Below, piece after piece: positions 50,105-59,212 of a stretch of 64,000 nt of DNA. The first letter of the stretch is position 1. Every line of letters begins with the position of its first letter. Both the position numbers and the translations under genes were made by a program. The notes beneath the pieces are model-generated. The model was not told the origin of the DNA and did not search any database. It saw only the letters and a list, made by a program, of their open reading frames with translations. The DNA is from Natronosalvus caseinilyticus (lineage in GTDB: Archaea; Halobacteriota; Halobacteria; Halobacteriales; Natrialbaceae): contig NZ_CP071596.1 in NCBI RefSeq assembly GCF_017357105.1, positions 3,906,001 to 3,970,000 on the forward strand. Direction: 5' to 3'.

Positions 50105-50124
50105 GCTAAAATCGTCGTTTTAGC
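50105..50124 (-). promoter_or_regulatory. Palindromic upstream element shared with the other lipoprotein
   Basis: GCTAAAA-TCGTCG-TTTTAGC is a perfect 7-bp inverted repeat starting 41 bases before the lipoprotein ATG. The same GCTAAAA at the same distance precedes the paralogue at 23848, where only the left half and a shorter GTTT right half remain. Confidence 0.5.
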
Positions 50125-50140
50125 TTGGAAGAACGGATCG

Positions 50141-50782
50141 TCAGAACGGGAGGCCGAACTCGAGGTAAAACAGCGCGAGCAGGCCGGCACACGTCGCGAA
50201 CGTCACCGCGAAGACGGGCTTGCTCCACTCGAGGACGGACTTGCCGTCGAGCGGCCCAAAGGGGATCATGTTGAACGCGGCCAGGAACAGGTTGATCACG
50301 ACGCCCATGTGTCCGATCTGCTGGAGGAGCGCCGGTCCCTCGAGCACCCGCGTCCCGACGAGCACCGGCAAGAAGAGGCCGGCGAGAATCAGGTTCGTCA
50401 CCGGGCCGGCGACGGAGATCAGCCCGTTCTCGCGATAGGTAATCTGTCCCCGGTGGTAGACGGCGCCCGGCGCGGCGAAGAGGAAGCCGATCAGCGCGCT
50501 CATGATCGCGAGAAAGAGCATCTGGTAGTCGGCCCGAAACGCCGCAACCTGGCCGAAGCGAACCGCGACGACCTTGTGAGCGAGTTCGTGCAAGAGGAAC
50601 GCGACGCCGACGGTGACGAAGCTCAGCGCGATCATCGTCGCAAAGTGGCCGGGCGAAGCCCGTCCGAGGTGAATGGGGGCGAGCAGGAGGGCGAACGCGA
50701 CGCTCAGGACGATCCACGCGAGCGCCAGGTCGAACAGTTCCCGATCACTGAAGGTGAGCGGGGAGGGTCGCTCGTAGCTCAC
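50141..50782 (-). CDS. Site-2-protease-like zinc metalloprotease (M50 family)
   Basis: A 213-residue membrane protease with six hydrophobic segments. The zinc motif HELAH is at residue 65 inside a membrane helix, and the third ligand is in FNMIPFGPLDGK (NPxxxxDG-type). Such enzymes cut transmembrane segments inside the bilayer. Its start overlaps the TraB-family stop by four bases; the lipoprotein downstream has its own promoter. Confidence 0.92.
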   Translation of the reverse strand: MSYERPSPLTFSDRELFDLALAWIVLSVAFALLLAPIHLGRASPGHFATMIALSFVTVGVAFLLHELAHKVVAVRFGQVAAFRADYQMLFLAIMSALIGFLFAAPGAVYHRGQITYRENGLISVAGPVTNLILAGLFLPVLVGTRVLEGPALLQQIGHMGVVINLFLAAFNMIPFGPLDGKSVLEWSKPVFAVTFATCAGLLALFYLEFGLPF

Positions 50783-52554
50783 GAGAGGACCTCGTAGATC
50801 AACTCGAGACTGTTCTGGGCGCCCCTGATGAGTTCGTTCATCAACGCGTCGACCCCGCCGAGTTCACCGCCGGCCAGCCACGGTAAGACGACCAGGGGGA
50901 AGAGGAACGTCGCGATCATGCTCCCGACGTTCGTCAGTGCGACGATCATGATGAGTCGGAACAGCGGCACGTCGAACATCTCCTCGATGGACTCCGTGAT
51001 GGGTTTCGACGTGTCGCCGATGATGGTGTTGAGCGTCCTGATGTCCGTGACGTTCACCGGCCGGTACCGGAGCTCGACGTAGCCGGCGAACCAGCCGGGA
51101 GCCAGGAGCGGGTTGATGCTCGTGAGCCAGGCGATGGCGCCACCGACGCCGGCGCTGGTCCAGCGCGCACCGGCCAGGCGAGCCAGCGTGAACGCGAAGA
51201 CGCCGTTGAACAGGAACCACGCGAGGAACACCTTGAGCAAGAAGACGTCCCGGACGCCGGCCATCAACAGGAGGAAGAAGAAGCTGACGAAGGCGATCAT
51301 CACGAGGTAGCCGATGACCTTGAAGATCGAGAACCGGCGACTGGATGCCGTTCCCGTGATCGACTCCATAGCCGGCAGGGTCTCGGGCGCCGCGAGGTAG
51401 CGTTCGATGCCGGCTTTGTGGCCGGCGCCGACGACGGCGACGACGTCGTAACCCTGCCCTCTGAGCGTGTGGAGTTTGTGAGCGATGAAGGCGTCTCGCT
51501 CGTCGATCAGCGCGTTGGCCCCCCTCGGACTGAACCGGCGGAACTCCTCCATCATGGCGGCGACGACGTCCCCGTCGGTCATCTCCTCGATGTCGATCTC
51601 CTCGATGTTCTCGACGTCCGACGTGAGCGCTTCGAGCAAGAGACCGATGGCCGCGCCGATGGCGACGCCGATCCCGAGTCCGGCGAGTCCGCTGACGAGG
51701 CCACGGATAGCGAAGTCCCCGGCCGCCTCGAGCGCACCGGCGTCGAACGGGCCGACGAACGTCTCGGTCGCGACCAGTACCCCCATTCCGACGACGCCGA
51801 GCACGGCACCCGTAACCACCCGGAGCGAAGAGCCGCTGAGCAAGCGACCGGTGTACTCGTCTGCGTGCTCGAGCGACGGGAGAAAGAGCAACCCGACGAA
51901 GAGCCCGCCGATCAGCCCGATGCCGAGCGCGCCCACGTACTGAAGCATCGTCGGATTCGTAATTCCGAGGCCGAGTGCGCTCTCGAGGCCGGCCGTGGTG
52001 GCGAACAGGGTTCCGAAGAGGAGCCCAAGGGCGAGGCCGAACACCCCGCCGAAGGCGACCGAAAGCGTCCGGGGATCGGTGACCCCGAGGGCGAGCCCGC
52101 CGACCATCTTGAGCTTCTCGGTGGCGGTGAGCCGTGCCCAGAACCGCTGAATCGTCACCTGAATGTCCCGGTCGACGAGGGCGACGCCGTGGCCGTTGCG
52201 CTCGGCCGCCTCGATGGCCGCCTGCATGTCGGCGCCGGGTTCGACGTCGAACTGTTCGCCGAGGCGAGACTGGACGTACGAGAGCATCCAGTAGGCCAGA
52301 AACTGGAAGACGGTGTTGCCGCTCAGGAGGTCCTTCGCTTCGATGTCGTCGGGCGTGCCGCCCTGCATCTGGCGGTACCGCCCCTCGTCGAGTTCGACGG
52401 CGACGACGTCGGGGTCCTCGCGGTCGATCGTCTCGTGGACGTCGTCGACGCTCCGCTGGGAGACGTGGGCCGTCCCGAGAACGTGGATCGAGCCACGACC
52501 CCGTTCCGGCGGTTCGGGTGGGTCCGGAACGGTCGCATCACCTGCATCGCTCAT
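50779..52554 (-). CDS. TraB/PrgY-family membrane protein
   Basis: A 591-residue protein. The N-terminal TraB domain (about 20-200) has the GTAHVSQRSV and VAVELDEGRY motifs of the Tiki/GumN/TraB superfamily, whose members include metal-dependent proteases. Residues about 205-345 and 445-591 contain eight or more transmembrane helices, with a linker holding the VVGAGHKAGIERYL motif that completes the fold. It is the first gene of a two-gene operon with the site-2-protease-like gene. PrgY proteins inhibit peptide pheromones in bacteria; the archaeal role is unknown. The start MSDAGDATVPD is the closest to the TraB domain. Confidence 0.88.
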   Translation of the reverse strand: MSDAGDATVPDPPEPPERGRGSIHVLGTAHVSQRSVDDVHETIDREDPDVVAVELDEGRYRQMQGGTPDDIEAKDLLSGNTVFQFLAYWMLSYVQSRLGEQFDVEPGADMQAAIEAAERNGHGVALVDRDIQVTIQRFWARLTATEKLKMVGGLALGVTDPRTLSVAFGGVFGLALGLLFGTLFATTAGLESALGLGITNPTMLQYVGALGIGLIGGLFVGLLFLPSLEHADEYTGRLLSGSSLRVVTGAVLGVVGMGVLVATETFVGPFDAGALEAAGDFAIRGLVSGLAGLGIGVAIGAAIGLLLEALTSDVENIEEIDIEEMTDGDVVAAMMEEFRRFSPRGANALIDERDAFIAHKLHTLRGQGYDVVAVVGAGHKAGIERYLAAPETLPAMESITGTASSRRFSIFKVIGYLVMIAFVSFFFLLLMAGVRDVFLLKVFLAWFLFNGVFAFTLARLAGARWTSAGVGGAIAWLTSINPLLAPGWFAGYVELRYRPVNVTDIRTLNTIIGDTSKPITESIEEMFDVPLFRLIMIVALTNVGSMIATFLFPLVVLPWLAGGELGGVDALMNELIRGAQNSLELIYEVLS

Positions 52555-52660
52555 TGTCGGGGTAACTCGCTCACGGCTTTTACCAGTATCGAAGGGTAAC
52601 GAAATGTTCCTCGAGCGGTAGGCGGACGATCCGATACCGGCTCCGGATACGAGCGCCCGA

Positions 52661-52906
52661 TCACCGTCGTCGACGACCACCGGTTAGCGCGGCCACCTCG
52701 AGGAGCAGCGCGGAGAGGACGAGGCCGAGCACGACGATTCCCGCCAGGCGGAACGTCAGGCCGTCGATCGACCGCGCGGCGAGCCACGCGAGGCCGAGCA
52801 TGGTGGCGAGAACGAGGCCGCCGACGAGTACCTGACCGGGAACCCCCAGCCATCGGCGTAGGGTTCTGTAGCTGTCTCTATCTCTACCGCTGTCTCGGGC
52901 ACCCAT
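52661..52906 (-). CDS. Small membrane protein of unknown function
   Basis: An 81-residue protein with a charged N-terminus (GARDSGRDRDSYRTLRRW), two transmembrane helices (about 27-46 and 52-72) and a basic end (GGRRRR). Codon use is ordinary. Not recognised. It lies 106 bases upstream of the TraB gene on the same strand and may be expressed with it. Confidence 0.5.
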   Translation of the reverse strand: MGARDSGRDRDSYRTLRRWLGVPGQVLVGGLVLATMLGLAWLAARSIDGLTFRLAGIVVLGLVLSALLLEVAALTGGRRRR

Positions 52907-53029
52907 CGGTTCGTTCGTCCCGAGTCCGCAGGCCACCGTGATAAGTGCTGGTGTTGATACTCGAGGCGCGTCGCAGGTGATCGAAACCGACCGAAAGACA
53001 CTGATTCCCGGACGGAGAAGCCAGCAGCG

Positions 53030-53476
53030 ATGACCGCGCTCCTCGAGACGCTGATCGAAAACCGCGAGATGGTCCAGCCGAATCACTCGAACAACCTCGA
53101 GACGGCCCACGGGGGGAACGTCATGCTCTGGATGGACGAGATCGGCGCGATGTCGGCGATGCGGTTTTCGGGCGAGACCTGCGTCACGGCCCGGGTCGAC
53201 CGAATGAACTTCGAGCGGCCGATCCAGGTCGGCGACGTGGCGTTCATCTCGGCGTACGTCTTCGAGGCCGGTCGGACGAGCATCAAGACGCGACTTCGGA
53301 CCTACCGCGAGGACCTCCGAACGGGCGAGCGAGAGAAGACGACCGAGTCGGTCTTCACGTTCGTCGCCGTCGACGATGACGGCAAGCCAACGCCGGTTCC
53401 GGACCTGACGGTCGAATCCGAGCGCGGCGACGAGTTACGTCGGGAGGCGCTGGAGTACGATACCGGCGATCGCTGA
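53030..53476 (+). CDS. Acyl-CoA thioesterase (hotdog fold)
   Basis: A 148-residue hotdog-fold thioesterase of the BFIT/YciA group. MVQPNHSNNLETAHGGNVMLWMDEIGA is the HGG-type active-site segment, with the conserved Asn and Asp residues; VTARVDRMNFERPIQVGD follows. It hydrolyses acyl-CoA to acid and CoA; chain length preference unknown. Single gene between divergent and codirectional neighbours. Confidence 0.9.
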   Translation: MTALLETLIENREMVQPNHSNNLETAHGGNVMLWMDEIGAMSAMRFSGETCVTARVDRMNFERPIQVGDVAFISAYVFEAGRTSIKTRLRTYREDLRTGEREKTTESVFTFVAVDDDGKPTPVPDLTVESERGDELRREALEYDTGDR

Positions 53477-53591
53477 GCGCTCGGTGACACGGGCCGCGTC
53501 TACAGTGGGACGTCAGTACCGGACTGTCCGCCGTCCGACCGATGGAACGCGACCGACGCTACTAACCCGACGAGCGTCGTCGGACCCGACG

Positions 53592-54539
53592 ATGAGAATC
53601 GCGATCACGGGTGGCACCGGATTCGTGGGATCGCACTTGGCTCGACGCCTCGGCGACGACGGGCACGACCTCGTGCTGATCGCTCGAGGGGTCGACGAGC
53701 CCAACGTCGACCTGCTCGAGCGTGAGAACGTCGAATTCGTCCCAGCCGCCGTGACCGACGAGCGGACGCTACGTGAGGCGTTCGTCGACTGCGAGGCCGT
53801 GGTCCACCTCGCCGGAATCAATCACGAGCGCAGGGCACAGACGTACGAGGCCGTCCACGTCGACGGGACGAGGAACGTCGTCGAGGCGGCGACCGACGCG
53901 GGCGTCTCGACGCTCGTCCTCACGAGCTACCTGCGCGCACGTCCGGACTGCGGGTGCGCGTACCACGAGTCGAAGTGGGAAGCTGAACGGATTGTCCGCC
54001 GGTCGGGACTCGAGTACACGGTCGTCAAACCCGGCGTGGTCTACGGACCGGGGGATCGGATGCTATGGGGAATCGCCCGCTCGCTCGCGACCGTTCCGGT
54101 GTTCCCGCGGGTCGGGCTCAGAGCGCGTCGGATTCGGCCGGTCGCGATCGAGGACCTCGTCGACGTACTGGCGGCGTCGATCCTCGAGGACCGGCTCTCG
54201 GAGACGACGGTCGCCGTCACGGGCCCGGAGGAGCTGACGGTAACCGACCTCGTGAACCGCGTCGGCGACGTGATCGGGCGCTCGCCCCTGATCGTTCCCG
54301 CGCCGGTTCACGCGCAGATTGCCCTGTCCTGGGTCCAGGAACGAGCGCTCGAAACGCCCATCGTGACGACCGCCGGCGTCCGAATGCTCGCCGAAGAGGC
54401 GACTGAGCCGGCGCCGGAGGGCGTGTGCGATCCCCTGCCTGACGCACTGCGGCCGACCCGGCCAGTTACGCCTGAACGAATCGCGGCAGGCCTTCCCCGT
54501 CTGAAGCCGTTCGGCGTCGGGGACCTTCGGTGGCCCTGA
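53592..54539 (+). CDS. NAD(P)-binding NDUFA9-like / atypical SDR protein
   Basis: A 315-residue extended-type SDR. The Rossmann motif TGGTGFVGSHLARRL is at residues 6-20, with VVHLAGINH and the Tyr-Lys region YHESKWEAE, where the usual YxxxK is represented by Tyr-His-Glu-Ser-Lys. Closest to the NDUFA9/NmrA-like group found in archaea and cyanobacteria, which often acts as epimerase- or reductase-like protein. Start chosen at the first residue of the Rossmann strand. Confidence 0.85.
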   Translation: MRIAITGGTGFVGSHLARRLGDDGHDLVLIARGVDEPNVDLLERENVEFVPAAVTDERTLREAFVDCEAVVHLAGINHERRAQTYEAVHVDGTRNVVEAATDAGVSTLVLTSYLRARPDCGCAYHESKWEAERIVRRSGLEYTVVKPGVVYGPGDRMLWGIARSLATVPVFPRVGLRARRIRPVAIEDLVDVLAASILEDRLSETTVAVTGPEELTVTDLVNRVGDVIGRSPLIVPAPVHAQIALSWVQERALETPIVTTAGVRMLAEEATEPAPEGVCDPLPDALRPTRPVTPERIAAGLPRLKPFGVGDLRWP

Positions 54540-54607
54540 CGATCGAGGGCGATCCGCCGGACTCGAGTTCGCCTCCCTCCCCGTCCCTCCCCGCCCCTGT
54601 CTCGGAC

Positions 54608-55666
54608 CTACGGAAACCGAATCGTTGCTTCGGTGGGATCGATCTCGACCCGTCCACCGATCGGGATCGGCACTGTCGGCCATGCATGGCCGAACTCGAG
54701 GCCCTGCACCACCGGCGCGTCGGGGTTGTACTCCGCGAGGACGTCCGCGACCACCTCGCGCTGTTGCTCCCGGTAGGTTTCGCGCCACTCGGGCGGCCGA
54801 TCCTGCTGGTGTGACCGGGACGCCGGTCGACCGACGAGCACGCCCGCGAAGCGCTCGAGCAGACCGCGTTCACCCAATGCGCGCAACACGCCGGCGACCC
54901 ACTCGGGGACGGGGACCTCCTCGGACGTTTCGAGGGCGAGCACCGTCCCCTCGAGCGCGGCGTCCCCGGGCAGGTACCGGTCCGCGAGGAACTGCTGGTC
55001 GATGATCTCGAGACAGCCGCCCCAGACCCGTCCGGCGACGGCGTCGGTCCCGCCAGACCAGTGCCAGCCGTCGCTCGCTTCCGTCTCACGTGGCTCCTCG
55101 AGAGCCTCGGGATCGGCCCAGTTTCCGGGCTGGTCGGTGAATCGCTTGGCCGGTTCGACCGTCCCGATCGAGTCCTCGAAGAACGCCCGCTCGGCGTACT
55201 CGATGGTGTGATCGAACAGCTCGCCGTCCATCGCCAGTTCGACCATCACCGCGGGACCGTAGAACGAGACGATTCCGAGGTTCCACAGGTACGTCGCGAG
55301 ATTGGTGTTGTCGCTGTAGCCGTAGAATCGCGTTGGGTTCTCACGGAGGACGTCCGGCTCGAGGTGTGAGAGCATCCGGATCTGGTCGTTGCCGCCGATG
55401 ACGGCGATCACCCCGTCGACGTCGGGGTCCGCGAAGGCATCCATTACGTCTCGAGCCCGGGCTTCGGGGTTCTCGTAGAGTTCCTCCCGGCCCATCTCCG
55501 TGGTCGGATACTCGACCGGCTCGAGGTCGAAGACGGTTCGCAGGCGCTCGAGTCCCAGTTCGTAGACGTGAGGTGCCTCGAGCGCGGGATTCGACGCCGG
55601 AGCGACGACGGCGATCCGGCTTCCGCGCTCGAGTGGCGGTGGCGTGACGAACTCCTGATCGTCCAT
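54608..55666 (-). CDS. S66-family LD-carboxypeptidase-like peptidase
   Basis: A 352-residue serine peptidase-like protein. VVAPASNP opens the domain, the nucleophile serine lies in FYGYSDNTNL (near residue 119), and the C-terminal catalytic Glu/His are in VWGGCLEII and GLEFGHAWPTVPIPIGG. In bacteria the family trims peptidoglycan tetrapeptides or inactivates microcin C; haloarchaea lack murein, so a peptide or antibiotic substrate is more likely. Length is normal. Confidence 0.9.
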   Translation of the reverse strand: MDDQEFVTPPPLERGSRIAVVAPASNPALEAPHVYELGLERLRTVFDLEPVEYPTTEMGREELYENPEARARDVMDAFADPDVDGVIAVIGGNDQIRMLSHLEPDVLRENPTRFYGYSDNTNLATYLWNLGIVSFYGPAVMVELAMDGELFDHTIEYAERAFFEDSIGTVEPAKRFTDQPGNWADPEALEEPRETEASDGWHWSGGTDAVAGRVWGGCLEIIDQQFLADRYLPGDAALEGTVLALETSEEVPVPEWVAGVLRALGERGLLERFAGVLVGRPASRSHQQDRPPEWRETYREQQREVVADVLAEYNPDAPVVQGLEFGHAWPTVPIPIGGRVEIDPTEATIRFP

Positions 55667-55732
55667 AGGTGTGACTGTGCCGGTCGGCTCAAGAAACTAT
55701 GCCAGGTTTGCGAGGCGATAGCACGGTCCGGG

Positions 55733-56521
55733 TCAGCCGAGCAGGTCCTCGAGTTCCGCCAGCGAATCGAGAACGTACGTCGGCTCCAGGTCGGCGGCCG
55801 CGACGTCGGCGCGACTCGCCACGCCAGTCGTCACCAGCGCGGTATCCGTCCCGGCCCGCACGCCGAGTTCGATGTCCGTATTCAACCGGTCGCCGACGAC
55901 GAGGGTTCGCTCCGGGCCACCCTCGAGGCCCAGGCGCTCGAACGCGGCGTCGGCCGCGATTTCCGAGGGCTTGCCGAGGATGCCGTCGACCTCGCGCTCC
56001 GCAACGGCCTCCATCGCAGCGATGATCGTCCCCGACCCGGGAACCATTCCCCCGTCGGTCGGGATCGTCACGTCCGGGTCCGTCCCGTAGAACGCGTCGG
56101 CGGACTCGAGCGCCGTCAGCGCGTCGCCGAGGTCGTCGTAGGTCAGGTCGCGGTCGATCGACCCAAGGACGACGGCCGCCTCCCGTGGGTCGTCGGTCAC
56201 GGCGAGCGAGGCCGCCTCGAGCAGGGCCTCGAGTCGTGACTCCCCGACGACGAAGACGGACGTCTCCGGGTGGGCGTCCGCGAGGAACTCGGCGGCGACG
56301 GTTCCGGACGTGAGCACGCGACGCGGATCGACGGCGAGGTCGTGCGCCGACAGTCGCTCCTCGTAGTGGGCCGCCCCGCGGGTCGGGTTGTTCGAGAACA
56401 GCAGGCGGTCGCAGCCGGCGTCGTCGATCGCCCGGATGCCCGCGGCCGCGCCCGGCAGCAGTCGGTCGCCGCGGACGAGGGTTCCGTCGACGTCGAGGAT
56501 CACCGCCTCGTAGCGCGTCAT
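55733..56521 (-). CDS. HAD-superfamily IIA phosphatase (NagD/PGP-like)
   Basis: A 262-residue HAD hydrolase. Motif I AVILDVDGTLVRGD carries the nucleophile Asp and acid/base Asp, motif II is FSNNPTRG, and motifs III/IV are KPSEIAADAAFERLG and VVGDRLNTDIELG. The cap is C2A type as in NagD or glycolate/glycerol-phosphate phosphatases. The start MTRYEAVILD is four residues before motif I strand; two upstream Met codons would add up to 25 residues. Confidence 0.9.
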   Translation of the reverse strand: MTRYEAVILDVDGTLVRGDRLLPGAAAGIRAIDDAGCDRLLFSNNPTRGAAHYEERLSAHDLAVDPRRVLTSGTVAAEFLADAHPETSVFVVGESRLEALLEAASLAVTDDPREAAVVLGSIDRDLTYDDLGDALTALESADAFYGTDPDVTIPTDGGMVPGSGTIIAAMEAVAEREVDGILGKPSEIAADAAFERLGLEGGPERTLVVGDRLNTDIELGVRAGTDTALVTTGVASRADVAAADLEPTYVLDSLAELEDLLG

Positions 56522-56628
56522 GGCCGGCATCTGGCGCGCGAGCGTGTTGAGCCTTCGGGTCGCAGCGTTCGCGCCGGCACGAGATGGCTGTACCAATCCT
56601 TATTCACACCCCGGCCGTACCACCTGCC

Positions 56629-57093
56629 ATGACACTCGAGGTCGAGCCCCCGGATCCGCCCGAACTCTCCTACGTCGACCCCAACGAGTACGAGGACGCG
56701 ACCGTCGTCGGCGAACCCGACGACATCGACTACCGCCGCGAGGAACTCCAGGCGTTCCTCGAGGAGGGCGCCTGGGAGGAGGCCTTCGACGCCTGGCGCG
56801 AGGACGCCGACCTCGAGCCGCGAGCGTTCGAGATCGCGACCGACCTCGGCCTGTTCTCGCAATTCGACTTCTTCTGGGACGACTTCGCCGACCGCGTCGG
56901 CTACCACGCACCGGGCATTCCCGAGGACTGGCAGGAAAAGGAGTATCACCCGAAACTCGACTCCTGGGGGACCGTCTCCTCGATCAATGCCGAGCTCACG
57001 GAGTTCGGGCAACTGGTCTGTGAGCTCCTCAAGGACGAGTACATCGACTGGGAAGCCGAGTACGAGCCACCGGAGGACTTGCCGGACTTCTAG
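56629..57093 (+). CDS. Acidic conserved haloarchaeal protein of unknown function
   Basis: A 154-residue, very acidic soluble protein rich in Asp, Glu, Trp, Tyr and Phe (for example FSQFDFFWDDFADRVGY). No motif, cysteine or membrane segment. It is predicted helical after residue 40. Starts at MTLEVEPPDPPEL rather than an upstream Met that lies in the promoter. A TATA-like CCTTATTC sits about 30 bases upstream. Not recognised beyond its haloarchaeal style. Confidence 0.65.
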   Translation: MTLEVEPPDPPELSYVDPNEYEDATVVGEPDDIDYRREELQAFLEEGAWEEAFDAWREDADLEPRAFEIATDLGLFSQFDFFWDDFADRVGYHAPGIPEDWQEKEYHPKLDSWGTVSSINAELTEFGQLVCELLKDEYIDWEAEYEPPEDLPDF

Positions 57094-57199
57094 ACGCACG
57101 AGTCAGCCACTCACAGCTCTGAGGAACACCGAGAAACAGTGACCGCAAGGAACAGTAACCGCGAGCTACATAAACCGCGCTAGAAGCGTCCAGAAGGCG

Positions 57200-58204
57200 T
57201 CAGCGGAGTTCGGGCGCGACTTCCTCGCCCAGCCGATAGATGCACTCGCGCATGGCCTCGGTGTCGGTGCCCGGGTGGTACGTTCGGAAGATGACGTGGA
57301 TGTCGTCACCCAGCACTTCCCGATAGGTCTCGAGCTCGTCGGTGACCTGTTCGGGCGTGCCGAAAATCGCCTGCTCCTTCAGTTCTTGCTTGCGCTCTGC
57401 GGGGAGTTCCTCGACGGGCTCGCCGGAGAAAATCTCGGCGTAGCGTCGCTGGATGTAGAGGTAGCCGTCTCGCATGGCCTCCCAGGCCGCCTCGCGGGAA
57501 TCGCCGACGAAGCCGTGCTTGATGACGTAGATGCCGAAGTCGTCGTCCAGTCCTTCCTCCTCGCGTACGTTTCGAATGTCCTCGACGCGCTTCTCGAGGC
57601 CCCGAAGCGAGAGCGACGAGGGCGCACACCAGGCGTCGGCGGTCCGTGCGGCCCGCCTGACGGCCGGCTTGGCCTTTCCGCCCAGCATGATCGGGACGTC
57701 ACCATCGGGTTTTGGCGTGACGGTCACGTCGTGGGAGACGTCGTGAAACTGCGCGTCGTATTCGAGCGGGCCTTCGGACCAGGCGGCCCGGCAGAGGTCG
57801 ACCTGGTCGGCCAGGCGCTCGACCCGTTCCTCGCGGGGAACACCGAAGGCGTCGAACTCCCGGGGATTGGAGCCGATGGCGAGTCCGAGGGTCATCCGCC
57901 CGCCCGAGAGCAGGTCGACGGTCGCGGCGTCCTCTGCGAGGCGCACGCCGTCGTACAGCGGCGCGAGCGCGATGCAGGTCCCGATCTCGACGTTCTCGGT
58001 TGCGGCGGCGAGCGCGCCCAGGGTGGGCATCGTCGCCGAGAGGTAGCCGTCCTCGGCGAAGTGGTGTTCCGAGACCCACGCGCTATCGAGGCCGACGTCG
58101 TCGATGGCCCGGCCAAGCTCGAGGACCTCGTCGTAGAGTTCGCTCATCGAGCGGTCGTCGTCCGGCCGCTGCTGGCACGTGAACAGCCCGGTGCCGAGTT
58201 GCAT
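57200..58204 (-). CDS. LLM-class flavin-dependent oxidoreductase
   Basis: A 334-residue luciferase-like monooxygenase/F420-dependent family TIM barrel. Markers are AWVSEHHFAEDGYLSATMPTLGALAAAT, the cofactor loop LGLAIGSNPREFDAFGV and VPIMLGGKAKPAVRRAARTADAWC. Whether it uses FMN or F420 cannot be decided here; haloarchaea have F420. The start MQLGTGLFTCQQ is the natural first beta strand. Substrate unknown. Confidence 0.88.
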   Translation of the reverse strand: MQLGTGLFTCQQRPDDDRSMSELYDEVLELGRAIDDVGLDSAWVSEHHFAEDGYLSATMPTLGALAAATENVEIGTCIALAPLYDGVRLAEDAATVDLLSGGRMTLGLAIGSNPREFDAFGVPREERVERLADQVDLCRAAWSEGPLEYDAQFHDVSHDVTVTPKPDGDVPIMLGGKAKPAVRRAARTADAWCAPSSLSLRGLEKRVEDIRNVREEEGLDDDFGIYVIKHGFVGDSREAAWEAMRDGYLYIQRRYAEIFSGEPVEELPAERKQELKEQAIFGTPEQVTDELETYREVLGDDIHVIFRTYHPGTDTEAMRECIYRLGEEVAPELR

Positions 58205-58305
58205 GGTGTGAAAATTGCCCGAGGGAGGTAAAGTCGTTTCTACACGACGGCGTCTATACACGATGCACGACGACCGACACACGACGGACAAATGGCGATC
58301 GACGG

Positions 58306-58938
58306 CTACTCGTGACCGCCTCGCTCGTGGCGATACGCGTCGCCCGCTCGAGCCAGCGTACGCGCGACGCGAATCGGCTCCGGGCGACCACCTTCTGGCG
58401 TGAACGCCCGGACGAACGACGCAGCCCGGTCCATGTCGAGGCCGACTGCGCGAACGTAGACGGTCTCCGCTCCGTCTGAACTCATCTCCTCTGAACCTGC
58501 CGAGTCCGAACCCGTCTCACCCTCGAGACGAACCGATCGCCTCGGCGGGAGCGACCGATACCGCTCGAGGCGCGTCTCGAGCGCCTCGCCGGAAAACGCC
58601 TCGCGGATGCCCGACTCGAGACCGTCGCTCTCCTCGAAGGTGACCGCGACGACGGGAACGCTCGTCCGATCGTGGATCGTCTCGAGGTCGAGCAGGTTGT
58701 ACCAGGCGGGAGCGACCGCGCCGACGAAACAGACGCGAACGTCGGGGCGATCGAGACTGGTGACGAGCGAGACGATCGCCTCGGTCGCATCGAGGCCGCC
58801 GACGGTACACCGGTCGAAAATCGCGCCGTCGAGCACGCGGTCGGCGCGGACGACGGCGCCGGCGAGCGTGCTCTGGTCAGCCCCGGGCCGGTACGACTCG
58901 GCGACACCGAGCGCTCGCGTCCCGGGTTTCAGGTTCAT
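58306..58938 (-). CDS. Endonuclease dU (DUF99 family)
   Basis: A 210-residue DUF99 (UPF0215) protein. MNLKPGTRALGVAESY, the GAVVRADRVLDGAIFDRCTVGGLDATEAI stretch and VCFVGAVAPAWYNLLDL identify the family, whose Pyrococcus member cuts DNA at deoxyuridine (endonuclease dU) in uracil repair. An insert of about 20 Ser/Gly/Glu residues (near 138-158) is specific to this branch. Monocistronic. Biochemical role by family only. Confidence 0.85.
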   Translation of the reverse strand: MNLKPGTRALGVAESYRPGADQSTLAGAVVRADRVLDGAIFDRCTVGGLDATEAIVSLVTSLDRPDVRVCFVGAVAPAWYNLLDLETIHDRTSVPVVAVTFEESDGLESGIREAFSGEALETRLERYRSLPPRRSVRLEGETGSDSAGSEEMSSDGAETVYVRAVGLDMDRAASFVRAFTPEGGRPEPIRVARTLARAGDAYRHERGGHE

Positions 58939-58965
58939 CGCGGTCCCGCTCTGTGAACCGACGCG

Positions 58966-59139
58966 CTAGTTGCGATCTTTGATGTCTTTGAGCCGATCGA
59001 GCAGTTCCTCGCTCGAGGCGCCGTTTTCGAATTCGATACTCCCCTGGTGGTTGGTTTCGTCCGACTTCACCGCGTCGTCCTCGTCAAAATCCGTATCGAC
59101 GTCTCGTTGTTCGGACTCGTCGTAGCTTCCGAACCCCAT
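58966..59139 (-). CDS. DUF5786 small acidic protein
   Basis: A 57-residue protein starting MGFGSYDESEQRDVDTD. Very acidic with a helical end (SEELLDRLKDIKDRN). It matches the short haloarchaeal family called DUF5786, of unknown function. The start is fixed by MGFGSYDESEQ, which is the conserved N-terminus. Lies between DUF99 and a DUF7344-type gene on the same strand, with gaps of 27 and 73 bases. Confidence 0.85.
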   Translation of the reverse strand: MGFGSYDESEQRDVDTDFDEDDAVKSDETNHQGSIEFENGASSEELLDRLKDIKDRN

Positions 59140-59212
59140 ACGCGGTAAACTACAGGCCGAAGCCAAATAAGAATACTGGCACCACGTCGATACGTTCGCC
59201 GACTCGAGGCCG

